A stretch of DNA of 64,000 nt from Viscum album (lineage: Eukaryota > Streptophyta > Magnoliopsida > Santalales > Viscaceae). The notes below the pieces were generated by a model. The model was not told where the DNA came from. It saw nothing but the letters and a program-made list of their open reading frames with translations, and ran no database searches. The translations under genes and the position numbers were made by a program. The stretch is from the NCBI GenBank assembly GCA_963277665.1, contig OY728165.1, positions 1,759,718,772-1,759,782,771 on the forward strand, in the 5' to 3' direction. Shown in pieces: positions 27,521 through 41,089 of the stretch (the stretch's first letter is position 1; the number at the start of each line of letters is the position of its first letter).

Positions 27521-30500
27521 CCTTTGCACACTAGGAGGCACTGCAAAGGCCTAGTGAGAAACTGGCCCGAAGCATTGTTCATGGGGAAACCTAGATTCTG
27601 GGAATACTTGAATAAGGTATTATTATGTAAGTTCATGGAAAAAATCATGAAAATAAACACATGGATTTTATAAAACTATTTTCTCCTTTTTATCATTGAT
27701 CCTACTATATATATTCTACGGAAAATATTTTCAAAAATATTATTAATCATTTGATTTATTAAGAGAGGAAAATTTAACAAGAGTAATGATTTTATATTCA
27801 AAGAATCTAAAAATACATCCACTTAAATATTACAAAAAACATAATCTTATTATATTTCCTTTTTATATTACTGAATATCATGGAATTGAAATCATCATTA
27901 TAGTAATTGAAAAATTAGGTGAGTCGATGCATTGGAGATCTTCTGTAATTGGGAAAATACAAGGATGATATTTTTTATATACATCTAACCAAGAATACAA
28001 TAGAGAGATGTTGGATAATATCAAAATAGATTTGATAAGATTAGGTTAATAATGAATTTAATGGATTAATTATTTCCAAAGAATAAAATATTACCCCATA
28101 ATAATAGATATTGGTTGGGAATATCATTAAAAATATTGACACACTGACATCCTCCGGAATAAGATCACAAGGGGTCCACCACTAACTTGTGGGTGTCATG
28201 TATCCTCACACATTATACTCTTTTCCTTCCCTTTACATACACCAATATCAACCGACATAGGTTCTTACCTTCACTTCCACCTCCTGGATTGATATACAAG
28301 TTTAATAATGGATATTATTCAAATAATGGATTAATTTCATGGGTGATGTGTTTCCCTTCAGTTGGATAATTTATTTCTAACTAAAAATATTAATAAATAT
28401 ATAATAAAAAAGTACATTCCCATGTATATTCATTGCCGATTAAACACCACTCTACTTTTTCATACAAAATACTCATCAAATAGGTATGATAAAGGTTAAT
28501 CTTTTATATATAATAAAACACATTTTACGTTCCACCAAGTACATAAAAAATATTCATCATGTATGTCCTTGAAATATATCTAATCACGAAATATTTTTTA
28601 TAACTTCATGAAATTATTTTTCAGTAATGATATGAAGATACAACACATCAATTCACTATCTACTACAAATTTAACCAAAAAAAATATTTTTAAAAATTGA
28701 ACTATAAACTCTGGGTTCTAACATTTTACCTCATCATATTTTTTTTACAATATATGATATCTTATATTTTCACCCTAAACATATAAAAACTTGTTTAACC
28801 TTGTATGGGTTTTATGAATATCCTCTATTACAATTCTCCTTTATAAAAAAATAAAATAATGTGTTATTACTACTTCTATATAGGGGATCACCATAATTGT
28901 TTACCCACCTTTCTCAATAAAATCATTAATCAAAATTCAAAAAATATTATTATCATTGATCCAGGTTTAAAAAAAATTTAATACTCCCATTAATACATTA
29001 TATCAAATCCTTATAACAACAATGATAAATGAGAATCATTAAATTAACAATCGCTCATTAAATATCAGAATCATTTCTATATTATAGCATAATAACATTA
29101 ATCAAAGAGTAAAGAGTGATTAAAAAAATTGGAAAATACATTCCCACAAAAATTCCCCGCCTACTAAACTGTATCTTAATATGGGATGCAATATTTAATG
29201 TTAACAATGTACATGTTTTCCATATCTATCACTAATAACCCTTAAAAGAAATTACATCTTAAAAAAAATGTCCCCTAACCTTAAAAAACATTCAAAAAAT
29301 ATTTTTTTCAAAAAAATTTGTTCACATGGGGGAGGAAGATTCCAGTTCTAACTCAAATGGAAATAACTTTACTGATTATCCACATGAAATTTCCCTTCAT
29401 TCTTGTGAAAAAATTGTTGATAATATGTATTAATTGTTACCTTCCTTTATTAAGAGTATATATATCCTAAAAGTATACTCTTATAATAATTCAATTTTGA
29501 AGAATAGTAAATAAGCATTAAATATTTGGATGATTATATCTCCTTCATTCAGATGACAGATTGTTTTTTCAAGGCTGTCGAAATTAATATTTGACTGAAA
29601 GAATTTTTGGTGATATCAAAATTGACTTGATATACACATATTAATTCTAATTTCAAAATGATATACACTAAACATCATTAATGTCCATATATTGATATAT
29701 TTTAGCTATATTTATTCAAGATGATATACTCAACATCCCCATTTCCCTCATTCTACATGGGAACTGGTTTTTCCATTTTTTGAAATAGCATGAAATTTCA
29801 TATTCTCTTTGATATCTCTATAGAATTTCATGGTCAGTACAAGACTAATCATGTATATATAGACCATCGTCTATAATATTATGTCAAAATATTGATAAGA
29901 ACACTATTTTATATATTTTATGTACTTTTTTATACCACATAGGTGGTACTAGTTCATTTATAAGCCTTCTAATAATTACACAATACCTAAAAAGTTTTTT
30001 GTATAAGGACACCCAATAATTGGAAGCTAATTTTCGTTTAACCTTGTGTTTATGAAAATTTTGAAACTATATATTTGGATAAAATCCATCATGTAAAACA
30101 AAATTTTCATGAAATTATCTTCTTGCTACATAAGAAATAAAATATAAAAAGAAAAAACCACACCATTGCAGCATTAAGGTGTCCTAAATTTTATTTATAT
30201 TATATCATAATATTAGTTAGTAATAAATAATAATGAAATCTAAATGGTCACTACATCTCCATTTTATTCAATCAACTACTAGATACTACAATGTTTTCAT
30301 AAAGGAATAATAATACTTATTCAATCCAATCTATCCCTGATTCCCATGATCATCATTTTTAAAGCATGCAGAATAGATTTTTTCAATGTTTCATCATAGA
30401 AGAAGCATTTTTAACCACTGATAATAATATTCCACAAGGATTATGTCTCCCATAAATTATGAACCACTTTATTAATCATATTTAAAAATATTTTTCAAGG

Positions 30501-31703
30501 GAACATGATCCATACTAAAATATTAAAGTTAAGGAATATGGTTGGTCTTTGAGGATAGACACATCATTCATAGTCATTATCTATGTATTTATAGTGGTGT
30601 GATATAATATAACAGTACTCAAATAACATTCTCCTTCAAGGATTTATATGTAATTGGTCAGCATTTTTTGACTAGACTTCCCCTATGACGTAATAATTAT
30701 ACCACTAGTGAAAAAATATAATATTTGGGAAAAAATTGTTCCATCTAGCGCCACCAATTTTTTCCCCATCAAAAAGAAACTACAATAGTTTTGTTTCCTT
30801 TCAATATTGCAGAATATGAGAACCCACCCAACTAAGACTCATATTTGTCATCTAGAAATTACAATGAGATCCATTTCCTCCTCCCTTTTAATCTTCATGT
30901 CTATTTCTATTATTTACTTGTAGGTTTATAAAAGTACACTTATTTTGAATACTAAATGAATCATTGCATTTATTTATCATCCTTTTCTGATTTCATGAAT
31001 ATATTTTTTCATTATTTTCATTCCTCACAGGATATTGAATCCAAGACTCTAATTATACACTTGAAATCATAATTTCATTCATATAAAGATACCTATTCAT
31101 TCCAATAAATAATTTTTTTTGTTAAAAAAATATATCTTAAATATAGTTATCCTTTTTGTTAGATAACATTATGATCCCACATTAGTAGATTCATAATTTT
31201 TTATGTTGTAATATCTTTCCATATGAATATTATTTTTTTTAAAAAAATATTATATTTGAATATAATCCTACCTCATGGATTTTATTTGTCTTGGTTATGA
31301 TGTGGTTTCATGAGATATTCTTTCATTATTAAAAATTATGTCATCCATACACTCACTCATTGTGTGTCCAATTTGGGAAAAATCAGAATTTCATCCCTTC
31401 ATTATCAGTGATCTACTTTTAAGAACTATAGAATATTTTTACAAAATTTTATCTAAAACCATATTAGGATTTTATATATAGATATAAGAAATTTTTAAAT
31501 GAATTTTTTCAACAACCAACTTTCTTCATTCAAGTAGAAGTTATTTTATACTTTTTTTATTTATAAATATATTACCTTTCAAAATCCCAAAGTGTGACTT
31601 AATTTCATTATATATTGAAATTCTCTATTCATCATGTTTTCTTTAAGGATATTCATGATTATTTCATGAAATTTATATTTTTCTATGCATTAAATTATAT
31701 ATT

Positions 31704-31726
31704 TTATAAGATTATAAATCTTATAA
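31704..31726. repeat. short hairpin, 10-bp stem
   Basis: TTATAAGATT and AATCTTATAA are exact reverse complements separated by a 3-base loop (ATA). There is no T-run terminator context and no adjacent gene. Confidence 0.6.
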
Positions 31727-31835
31727 TATTTTTCCATTTATGTTGTTTCTCTATATTGTCATGGTTTCCTCGAAAAAATTTACATCCTTCATAATATTAT
31801 AATTTATTTACTCTACATATTCTATGAAGAAACCC

Positions 31836-31863
31836 AATATTTAATATTTAATATTTAATATTT
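31836..31863. repeat. 7-bp tandem repeat (AATATTT)x4
   Basis: Four exact tandem copies of AATATTT occupy 28 bases, flanked by CCC and GAAC. This is an ordinary microsatellite. Confidence 0.9.
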
Positions 31864-33941
31864 GAACAATACCACTCATGGATTGAATATCCTACTGCTT
31901 TCACAAAGAATATCTAGATTTTGAAAATAAATTACTTATATAATCTTAAATACATTTAGATGATTGAAATTTTAAATATTACTATTTAAAAATAATATTT
32001 TATAAATATATTATTTCTTATATTATAGAATCCAAATTTTATCATTCTTCTTGATGTTTCCACTTTGGATTTAAGAAAAATGAAATTTTTAAATAATTAT
32101 TTATAACTTTATATCAGAATCATATTTACGAATGCCGCATAAACCAAAATGTATTATTTCTATTGTAATATATGTGTTTCCAAACATATATCTTAATTTT
32201 ATCAATGTATATTTACAAAAATTGAAATCGGAATTTTTTATTATATTTCCATCTTAATAGTCTTTTAATACATTATTTTGGCATGCATAATTTTTCAACA
32301 TCCATTGATGTAATTAATATAAAACTATAATTACACTTAATAAAACAAATAAATTAAATGAAATACTACACGTTATTCCAAGATGATCTTTAAAATATGA
32401 AATGAATCATATTATCTAATCTGAGAGAAATCATCCTCAAAAAAATATCATTTAAATTTTTAGTCATATCTCGACTCGTATTTAATAATATTAATAAGCC
32501 AAGTTAACTAATCATGGATCCAATAGGATGTAACCTGACTAATTGGGATCCAAGACATCATGAGTGGGGTGGTGGTGCAGAGCTTGTTTTCTACAAATTT
32601 AGAAATATTATTTTTACCCTTTTAGGATAAACATCCTATGCGAGAACAAATAGTTAATCAAAAGGTTTTCTAAAATTCCACCATATCACACATCATACAC
32701 ATATTCGTAAATTAATTAACCTAAAAATATAATATTTTGCATTGTCAACCCAAATGTTGTAATCCAAGGATTACACGCCAACAATGTATTGTTATTCATT
32801 GAGGTAAACAATAACTCATTAGTTTATTATATTTATTTAGGAATGTCACACTAACGACCAAAGTTGTTCTCAATCCTCTTACCTAATTGTTGCACTTCTT
32901 TACCATAAGGTTGTGACAATTTATAGTCAACGTCAATTTTCGTCAATAATTTAATGAAATGAGTGAAATGATTTTCAAAAACATGATTTTTGTATTCAAT
33001 TATGTTTTTCTGTGTGAGTATTTAAACTATATTTTATTCATTTTATCTTTTATAGATTCAATTATATCCTCATAAGAAAGTGTTAAACTGGTTTCCCATC
33101 ATGAGTCATAGGAAAAACACTTCTCTAAATATTGATAATCTGAATAATAGAACTATTCATTAAAATACTACTAATATTATCGAATGATGTATTAGTGATC
33201 CTCATTTTCCCTCTAAAGCATCCACCAACACTGGTCATGATATTTCAGTGTATCATATTCTACATCTATTTATATTGTAATAGATGTTTCATTAGGGGAA
33301 TGTTTTCCACTCTATTTTTCTACTATGGATGATATTCTATATAAGAATGTGTATCTATTAATTCTCTAATATATATGATATGAAAAATATTTATTTGTGT
33401 CTCTGTCTATATATTTCATTTAATTATTCTACTGAAAATTTCATCACATGTGACAACTATTTATTTAGTCCACTCTTTTCTTCCTCTACTCGTATATGTG
33501 TCGATGATTTATTAAAGATTACTCTTTAATCAAAATTTTGAAATGAGATTACAGACAAGATTCATATGTATTTTAATTCTGAATAATTCATTTATTTTTA
33601 TGCACAAACACACCTAACTGGATGCCCAAAACTCTGTAGTGTAGATCACACCATGATTCTGTCTTCCCTCCCTGATCCCACCACCAATCACATTTTATCA
33701 TTATTTTTCCATAACCTCATTCATCCTCAAAAATTTTTTGTTAGAAATAATTATATTGATTCATGGAGTTAGATCAAAAACCGTTCAAAAAATATCATTT
33801 TTAATTTTAAAAAACCCATTCTTTTATTTATTTCCAGTTTAGATCACCAAATATCATGGAATTAAAATAATATTTCCATTCTATGAAAATTATAGTGAGA
33901 GGAGGTGAAATAAATCTTCTACAATCAGGAGACGACATGTA

Positions 33942-33961
33942 ATATATATATATATATATAA
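33942..33961. repeat. (AT)n microsatellite
   Basis: An alternating AT run of about 20 bases follows GACATGTA. Confidence 0.9.
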
Positions 33962-34584
33962 ATTTTAATAATATTAAATTAAGCATCCATGCATGAGATG
34001 TTGAAGTAGAAAAAAAATAATCACACAATTTATGTTCATCATGATTTATGGGGATACAAATTCGAACATAATTAATCCATCCAACATTATAATAACTCTT
34101 GGGTGAGAACTACCATCTGTTTATGGAAGTGATATCAACCATCCCCAAAATATTACCTTATGAATTCGCAAAACCTACAGATCATGTTTTACTTGGAACA
34201 TTCATCGCATTTTCATTCCCCCATTTTCACTAGTTTTGACTCACATTAGATATTACCATCGTTATCCCCACCTAAATTTCATTCTACCATTAATCGTTTC
34301 TAGGTATCATATGTTGTCTTGGTTGTTTGAGTTGTGTGTTGGCCATAGGTTGGAACCCTTTTTAACATAATATTCATTTAAATATGTAGATTTAATAGAT
34401 TTCTTCTTCCATGTCTATAAATGTGTATCCAAGTCCAAGAAAACATCATTCATTAAATACTCCTAAAGCTTATATAATAATGATTAATAATTTTATTTAA
34501 ATAGAACACTTTTCTACATTAAACCAAGTACTTAAATGATTCCTAAAGAACACCCCATAAATAAATCAATCTTAACGAATGATT

Positions 34585-36835
34585 TGTAACACCATGTAAT
34601 TCCTTACCAACCATTATATCTATATCCTTCTCATAAATTCACTATCAAATAAAAACTCATTCATAAAAATATATAAAAAAATTAAAAATATTAATTCATT
34701 ATTGAAAAATTGTCAAACATGTCTGGAATGTTTCTAAAAAATTTCTTAACAATAAAAGAATAATCAATTTTTTCACTGAACACTCAAAAATCTAAAAGCA
34801 TTATATTTGTATTGACCCAGTAATTCCTATTGGATTTAGAGTACAAAAAAGTCATTATTTGGGCCTTAGGTGACATCCCCAAGAAGAAAAAGGATGGAAA
34901 TAAATTTTTAAGGGTTTCAATGTATGTGTGGGTCCATTTACACTTTATGTCAAGAAACAAAAACATGAAAAATATCCACAAAAATCTCACTATATGATGC
35001 ATGAAATAAACTTAGCCATTTCAAATCACTCTCTTTAAAACAACTAACCATGTTATACTACAGGAGAAATAAAACCAACATCAAATAAAATACTGGAAAT
35101 ATAATGAATAAACACCATGATGACAAAAATGCCCCTTTACTGACATGCTTTATGCTCTGTCATCACTAAATAGTCCATAGTATCACCACATGGAGCAATA
35201 GAAGTGTGATACTTTACCTTTACCCATGTATTGGAAGGTAACATCTAAAATAGAAACAATGATCCAAGAAAATGGTGATTATATAACTCATTAGGTGTAA
35301 CAAAGACTTCCCAACTCACACCACTATAATATAATAGAAACTACATTTTATAAAACAGTTTATAAATCAATTTACAAAAACATTTTATAACCAAATATAA
35401 AAATGTTCGAAAACCAAATATACCCAATTGAAAGAAACTAAATTACACCAATTTCCATCATGTTATTTTCCAGAAAATAACTAATCAAGGATTCTAAATA
35501 AATTATTATTTTTATTTTAGAGTACCCATTCTATTGTTCACAACACACACACACATGATTTCTTCATCTGGCTGTTCCATACTCATGAGCAGTTTGTTTT
35601 CCAATTGACCTGTGTCCCAATTACATATGACACCGATCCTCGATCAAACACCTTTTAACCCAATGACACATTTCCCTTATTAAGGGGAACATTGAGCATG
35701 AAATCACACAACCACCTGTATTCCAAAACAGTTCAAATCACCAAAATAAACCATTTCAATAAAACTGCATTTTTTGGAAAACCATGGAAAAAACTAATTT
35801 CAAAACATCCATTTCATTTCAATAAAACATTACCTTTTATTGAATACATCTAATATATAAAATATTGAAAAATTAAAAAACACTCTCTATTTTAAAATCT
35901 AAATTTAAAAATTAAGAACACACAAAATTTATTTCAATGCCCAATTTTCATGATTTCCCAAATTTTCTAATCCATCACAAAGAAGGGTTCCCACCAATTT
36001 TTAAAAGGCAAAATAAAAACCAATTTGACACATGATATCTAATTTTAAATCATTACCATCATTTCTACTCAGTGGAGTTGAGAGTGAAGGCACCTACCTC
36101 AACTATTTGGATGAAACCTGACAAAAGATGAAGAATTATTAAGAAAAAATTGTCAATTTCTCAAAAAACCTCCTTAGATATCTTCTCTTATAAATATTAG
36201 TACCAAAACTCAAGTTATTTTGAATCCAAACTCATAGATATACCCATAGTTGGTGTATATCTTAGAATCCAAGAAGAGAGAAGTTGTATGTATAAGTATA
36301 TCTAAGAAACCAATCATGAACGATGATAAAAAATCACAAACCACAACACTCTGGGTTTGAAACACCAAGGGAAGCCTTCTAATAAACTAAAAATTACTTA
36401 GGATAGGTTCTTCAACCTTAAAGGAAGAGAAATCCCATGTTATTGACAACTATGATAAAAAATAATCCACATAAAGGCAAAAACAGGTGAGATCCATTTT
36501 TTTAGGATCTTATTTAAACCATGTGCGTGGTTAAACGCACCATGTGCTAACCATTCATTAGTTATTGCATAGGAAGAACATCGTACAACCTCCTCACATG
36601 GTATCCCAAACTATGCGCACACTATGCCAAAACTTTAATTCTACGATATACCATTGCACACAGTTTCTAGTAGGATTTCTGCAACATTTGGATAAACTGT
36701 TCACTACATGTGTGCCTATCCTTTATCCCCTAAAACATATTCAATGTTCACCAAACTATCCCAACATCCCCCCTTACACATTATATCAATAAAAAATAAT
36801 GAAAGTGTTACTTACCAGAAAATAGGGGTACTAAA
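34585..36835 (-). repeat. Element 2 3' LTR
   Basis: On the + strand it begins TGTAACACC and ends TAGGGGTACTAAA. It is colinear with 41825-44066; shared blocks include ACAACCTCCTCACATGG (36586 and 43817) and TTTAAAACAAC (about 35034 and 42250). It would carry promoter and polyadenylation signals, but I could not place them confidently. Confidence 0.85.
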
Positions 36836-36850
36836 TTCTCTCCAACATCT
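36836..36850 (-). other. polypurine tract of Element 2
   Basis: On the minus strand, AGATGTTGGAGAGAA lies immediately upstream of the 3' LTR start. A short purine-rich run abutting the 3' LTR is the usual plus-strand primer of LTR retrotransposons; here GGAGAGAA remains. Confidence 0.6.
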
Positions 36851-36857
36851 GTCTTTC

Positions 36858-37071
36858 CACCCTCGAAAAGTAGAAAATCATTTCTACTCTGAAAGAGTTA
36901 TAGCCATTACTATTTCAATTCCTTCTCATGTTCCCAAATATCTTACTGAATATGATAATGTTAATAAAAAACCCTTAGAATACCGATGCATTTTCAATTA
37001 AATAATTTCTCTTATATATCCACAATCCATAGTAGATTATTTATCAATAAATAATATGACTCTAGGTCAAC
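36858..37071 (-). pseudogene. pol: pol C-terminus with chromodomain remnant (Element 2)
   Basis: The minus-strand frame continuing from integrase reads a LLWIVDI segment, then EKLFN, a GILRVFY strand, and HYHIQ-DIWEHEKELK, interrupted by stops. This matches the chromodomain layout of plant chromoviruses (P..I.D.+...L.N..IP.VKV.W.NH...EATWE.E). It ends SRNDFLLFEGG just before the polypurine tract, like the family's carboxy end. Chromodomains are thought to direct integration toward marked heterochromatin. The call is inferred from motif order; stops make it non-functional. Confidence 0.65.
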
Positions 37072-38150
37072 GTGATACCATCTGACCACTTTTTCAGGAG
37101 CAGGATAATACTTTTTAAACTGAGATATGTTGAAAACATTATGCGCCGAACTGAACCATGGTGGTAATTCCGACCGATATTCCGCCTCTATGATCCATTA
37201 TAGTATCTCCAAATGGCCAATGTATATAAGAGATAAGATTCCCTGATTTTCGAAATGACAATTTCCAAGTCGTGGAGAGATCCCCAAGAACACATGATCC
37301 CTCATGGAAAATGAAAATGACCTTCGATGATGATCCATATAAAATTTATGAAGACTCTATGACATCTCCAACAACATTCTAATTAACTTATTCTTTTAAA
37401 TTGTTTTTTGGAAAATGCTCGACCCAACAAGTGACATTTCACTAGTTTCCACCTAGCATAGTGGGGAATGACAATGATGCCCATACAATGCTTAAAACGG
37501 AGCCCTATACATCGAGGCATGACCATTGTTTTTATATGGAAATTTCACTATGGGTATGCTCTCCTAAGATGAGCCACCAAAATCCATTACATAACCCCAC
37601 AAAATGTCTTCCAATGTTTGTATCATCCATTCAGATTTCCCATCCATTCGAGGATGATACACTGTGCTTATATTAAACTGAGTTCCAAGGACTATCTATA
37701 AGGATTTCTAGAAACAAGATGATATCCATGGATCTCTATCAACAATTTTGGAAACTAGGATTCCATGTATCTTTACCTCTTTGTTGATGTGAATTTTGGA
37801 TATATTTTCCACCATATGAGTTTGAAGAGTTGGAATGAAATCGGTAAATGTGTTAAGACAGTCCACTATAAGCCATATGGAATCATGTTTACATATCATT
37901 CTTGGAATACCTATAAAAAATCCATCACTATCTACTCCCATTTCCACATTGGGAATGGACAATACTGCAACATACCTGTTGGTCTCTGATGCTCTACTTT
38001 AACCAGCTGATAAGTAAAGTACCACGAGATCAACTCAACCACCTTCATTTTCATTACGCTCCACCAAAACTATGCCTTCAACATATTATACATCACATAT
38101 GTGCCTGGATGTTTATCCCATATCGAATGGTGATAAACATGAATTTTTTG
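37072..38150 (-). pseudogene. pol: integrase remnant of Element 2
   Basis: Domains in minus-strand order: an HHCC-type zinc finger remnant at about 38000-38120 (HPGTYVMYNMLKA, FWWS-MKM, then TYQLVKVEHQRP, with the cysteine pair lost), then the catalytic core at 37962-37708. The core has GIPR, KHDSIWLIVD (the position of the family's second Asp) and VDRDPW. It continues at about 37676-37560 with VYHPRMDGKSEWMIQTLED, which keeps the catalytic Glu. A GPY/F-like tail lies at about 37340-37190 (LYADHRR, MRDHVFL, IYIGHLEIL). A VFNISQFKKYY segment at about 37140 matches the family's VFHVS-LRKY end. Stops occur between blocks. It would have inserted cDNA into the genome. Confidence 0.85.
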
Positions 38151-38554
38151 TTTTTGAATATCCATATGTACAACCATCTGATCACTAAAACCCAAAACAG
38201 GACTCTCATCAAGTTTATAGCCCTCAACGGTCTCCCCACCATTGATTTTTGATATTATAACAAGACATTATTATCATATTTTTGTTCTTCTTTGACCATA
38301 TTTACCAAATCCGGATCAAGAATAACTTAAAATAAAACTACTACATAAACTCGAAATTCAAATTCCATATTCATGTCGGATAGGACAAACATCAACATCC
38401 ATTCATCCAATGAATCATTCTCTAAATAAGCCTTTGGATTTCTACTCATTGCATGTGCCACTGAATTCCCATTTTCTATAGTATACATCAATTCAAAGTC
38501 AAACATCTAGAGATACTCCATCCATCTCCTTTGTCATAGATTCAAATCCCACTA

Positions 38555-38785
38555 TCAGAAAATATATTTCATGATTTTTTGTTCTGTGAACACAGTTAAT
38601 TTCTCACTAAAGGGATATTGACACCATTTCATAAATGAATGCATGAAGGTAGCTTACTCAAAATCGTGTGTTGGGTCATTCATATCATGCACCGCCAACT
38701 ACCTTGAACCATAAGCCACGAAATTGTATCATTGTATGAGAACACGTCCCAACCCTAATCCTAATGCATCACAGTACACCAAAAC
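38555..38785 (-). pseudogene. pol: RNase H remnant of Element 2
   Basis: The frame opens with VLVYCDAL-LGLGRVLIQ, matching the family's YCDAS..GLGCVLMQ with its first catalytic Asp. It follows with FVAYGSR (VIAYASRQL), NDPTHDFE (NYPTHDLEL, containing the conserved Glu) and KLTVFTEQKIMKYIF (the TDH.SLKY segment, Asp changed to Glu). Stops replace several Gln or Arg codons. It would have degraded the RNA strand during reverse transcription. Confidence 0.85.
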
Positions 38786-38989
38786 CTGAATCCTGATTAT
38801 AGGAAACCATGATAGGTGATGATGTATGATGAAATTTCAATTCCAAGAAAGTCTTTGGGCATTCCAATTTCCATTAGAATGCATCATTTTTCATTTTCAG
38901 AGTTGTCATTGGAGAATCCAGTCATGAGAAATCATGAAAAAAAACATCGGTAGTTACCAGATACACCAAGAAAAAATCATATCTAAATG

Positions 38990-39420
38990 ACATTAGATGG
39001 TGGTGTCCACGAGATAACAAATTCTATTTTTTCAGGATCAACAAAAATGCATTTCTCTGAAATGACATGGTCATGAAAACGTACATCTTGTATCCAAAAA
39101 TCACACCATTATAATTTGGAATACAAATAGTGATCTCAAATGATTTGTAACATAGTTTCCATGTGTTCCACATTGTCATCCATTTTCCTAGAATACACTG
39201 ATATGTTGTCCACAAACTCCACAAAAAATAGTCCAGATATCTCTGAAATATCTCTTTCATCAAATACATGAAGAACGCAGGTACATTTATCAGACCGAAT
39301 AGAATGGCTACATATTTTTATTATACATATCAGGTTTGGAATTCTCTCTTTGGAATATATTCTTTTGAAACTCACAATTGGTGATATCATTATTGAAAGT
39401 CAGTTTTAGAGAACCATTGA
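38990..39420 (-). pseudogene. pol: reverse transcriptase remnant of Element 2
   Basis: Readable from the fingers/palm boundary: ILFGLINVPAFFMYLM matches FGLTNAPA-FM-LMN. After it come IFQRYLDYF, a frameshift in a run of T at about 39227, and then VEFVDNISVYSRKM. That last block is the catalytic FVDDILVYS motif with the second Asp changed to Asn, which alone would abolish activity. It continues VEHMETMLQII, YSKL, CDFW, HDHVISEKCIFVDPEKIE. The amino-terminal third of RT (39420-39900) is too decayed to read. Confidence 0.9.
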
Positions 39421-40174
39421 GAAACCCTTAATTGATCAAAAAGTTCATTAATGCATAGAATCAGATATCTATTCTTTATCATTACATGGTTCATCTTACA
39501 ATAATAAACTCACAACTAAAGTTTTATATCTGATTTCATTAAAAAAATCGATGTGGCCCACAGAGACATACTTTTCCAATTGAAACCCATGCTTTCCTTC
39601 TCCTGCAGCTACACTTTCTATTCTGAAAACTCTATTGGTTCCATCCTTTATGAAGGAATGGAAATATGACTATTCCCTAGAAAGAGATCAATCATAAACT
39701 CCATGACCCTTATAGGTGGAAACCTTGCGATTTTTTTGGGAAATAAATTTGGAAATTGATCCACAACTACTGGAAATTATTTTCCTCGATCTCTTCATTT
39801 GATTCCAAAGTCAATGCTATTATATGATAATAGATCATTCCCACTATCAGTTCCAACAAAATCATTCCACCATTCATTACCATCCTCTCTCTTTTTAAGA
39901 GATTCTTGATGTCATCCTCAATCATGATACTAATTGTTTTATAATAAATGTCGATGTGTGACTAAAACATTTTCAACAAATCCATACCCATGATTACATC
40001 ATAGAAATTCATTTACAACACAGAGGAGTCCCATTTTAGCTTAAATCCTTCAATAGTTATTTCACATGATCTACACCAAAAGGGTTGACATTTACATTCC
40101 CCGAAAAGAGTTTGCTTTTTTAAAATAGTTTTAAATATTTATAACTATAATCATATAAAATCAATAAAAGTCGA

Positions 40175-40219
40175 GGAAATTATAGAATGCGATGAACCAA
40201 TATCGAAGAGCATGTGCAC
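40175..40219 (-). pseudogene. pol: aspartic protease active-site remnant of Element 2
   Basis: Fifteen codons read VHMLFDIGSSHSIIS, corresponding to the retropepsin active site LFDTGASHSFIS. The catalytic Asp is kept, while Thr and Ala of DTGA are changed to Ile and Ser. The protease would have cut the Gag-Pol polyprotein. Its position between gag and RT is as expected for Ty3/gypsy. Confidence 0.8.
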
Positions 40220-40840
40220 AAGGGTATAATTCCAAATAATTTTACCTCTCATCATAGATGGTATATCCTGATCATCGTCAATAATATGTTCAACTCCATA
40301 AAATAGTTTCATTGCAGAATTTGTCTCCTTGTTTCATTGCTATGATTTCCTTGCTTATGGAGACATGTTACTTCTATAATCACCATGTCTAGATCTGATA
40401 TAATAACAAGACATATTATGTTATTCCCTCCCTTTCTAAGCATATGATGCTTGCGACACCTGGGAAGTGACTCGAGCACCTGACCTTGGAGCTCTGTGTT
40501 AATAACACTGAAGTTGCACCTACTTATTTCAGTAATGACATTATCTATTTTTTTAAGTACACCGTCACCTTATGTGGTAAAATGAACCACATTGAAGTCA
40601 AAATGCTTTTCTCTTGGGTTCTGGAGGAAGGCTAACTGATCCAGCAATCTGATTCAGATTTCCATGTCCAACTTGGAATGAAGTGTCCCATTACTATTTT
40701 CCAACAGTGTTTGAGTTCCCACAATTCCTTATAGCTGTTAACATACCTCCTCATATAAAACATGAGATATAATAATCAGCCATAATCACTCTTTTCACCA
40801 TCTCTGTATAATATGTAATACAGAGCAGAAAAATCTTTGA

Positions 40841-41089
40841 TCAAATCTCCGACCTTTGTCCCGATTTGAAGATGCATGCCTTAAAGGATGTGCATGCCAA
40901 AAATTCTAGGGGAATGTGATCTAAATTCATAAATTTATCATCATATTCCATGATAAGGTTATTATCATGCTTTAGGATATTAAATTCTGTTGTTTTCTGG
41001 ATTTTAAACATATGAGCATGGAATTTTTGGATGAAAAATTCCTTAAATTCATCCCATGTAGGGCCTTCATTAAATATATCTTGCTCCAC
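40841..41089 (-). pseudogene. gag: gag capsid remnant of Element 2
   Basis: An 82-codon open frame carries the gypsy gag core: TWDEFKEFFIQKFHAHM (the W..F...F...Y segment), then KTTEFNILKHDNNLIMEYDDKFMNLDHI (EF..L.QG..SV.EY...F..L). A full gag is about 250-400 residues, so this is a surviving exon-sized piece, not an intact gene. The start codon is not meaningful because coding similarity probably began upstream. No CCHC knuckle was readable between this and the protease. Confidence 0.85.

Larger units (their letters stand above)
27521..34584. other. AT-rich intergenic DNA, no recognised gene
   Basis: No coding motif was found on either strand. A locally GC-richer patch at about 27480-27620, straddling the weak end of Element 1, contains the inverted repeat CACTAGG...CCTAGTG (27528-27555) and an 87-codon minus frame (27397-27660) with no recognisable domain. 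From about 28 to 31 kb the + strand is C-rich relative to G, possibly an old minus-strand element. Simple repeats are listed separately. Confidence 0.6.

Noticed and set aside
36565..37001. Two overlapping + frames of 75 and 97 codons as genes
   Set aside because: They lie antisense to the Element 2 LTR end and the chromodomain part of pol; the minus-strand reading explains the openness.
37461..38252. Several + frames of 71-87 codons
   Set aside because: They are antisense to the integrase core and zinc finger of Element 2, which has clear family motifs on the minus strand.
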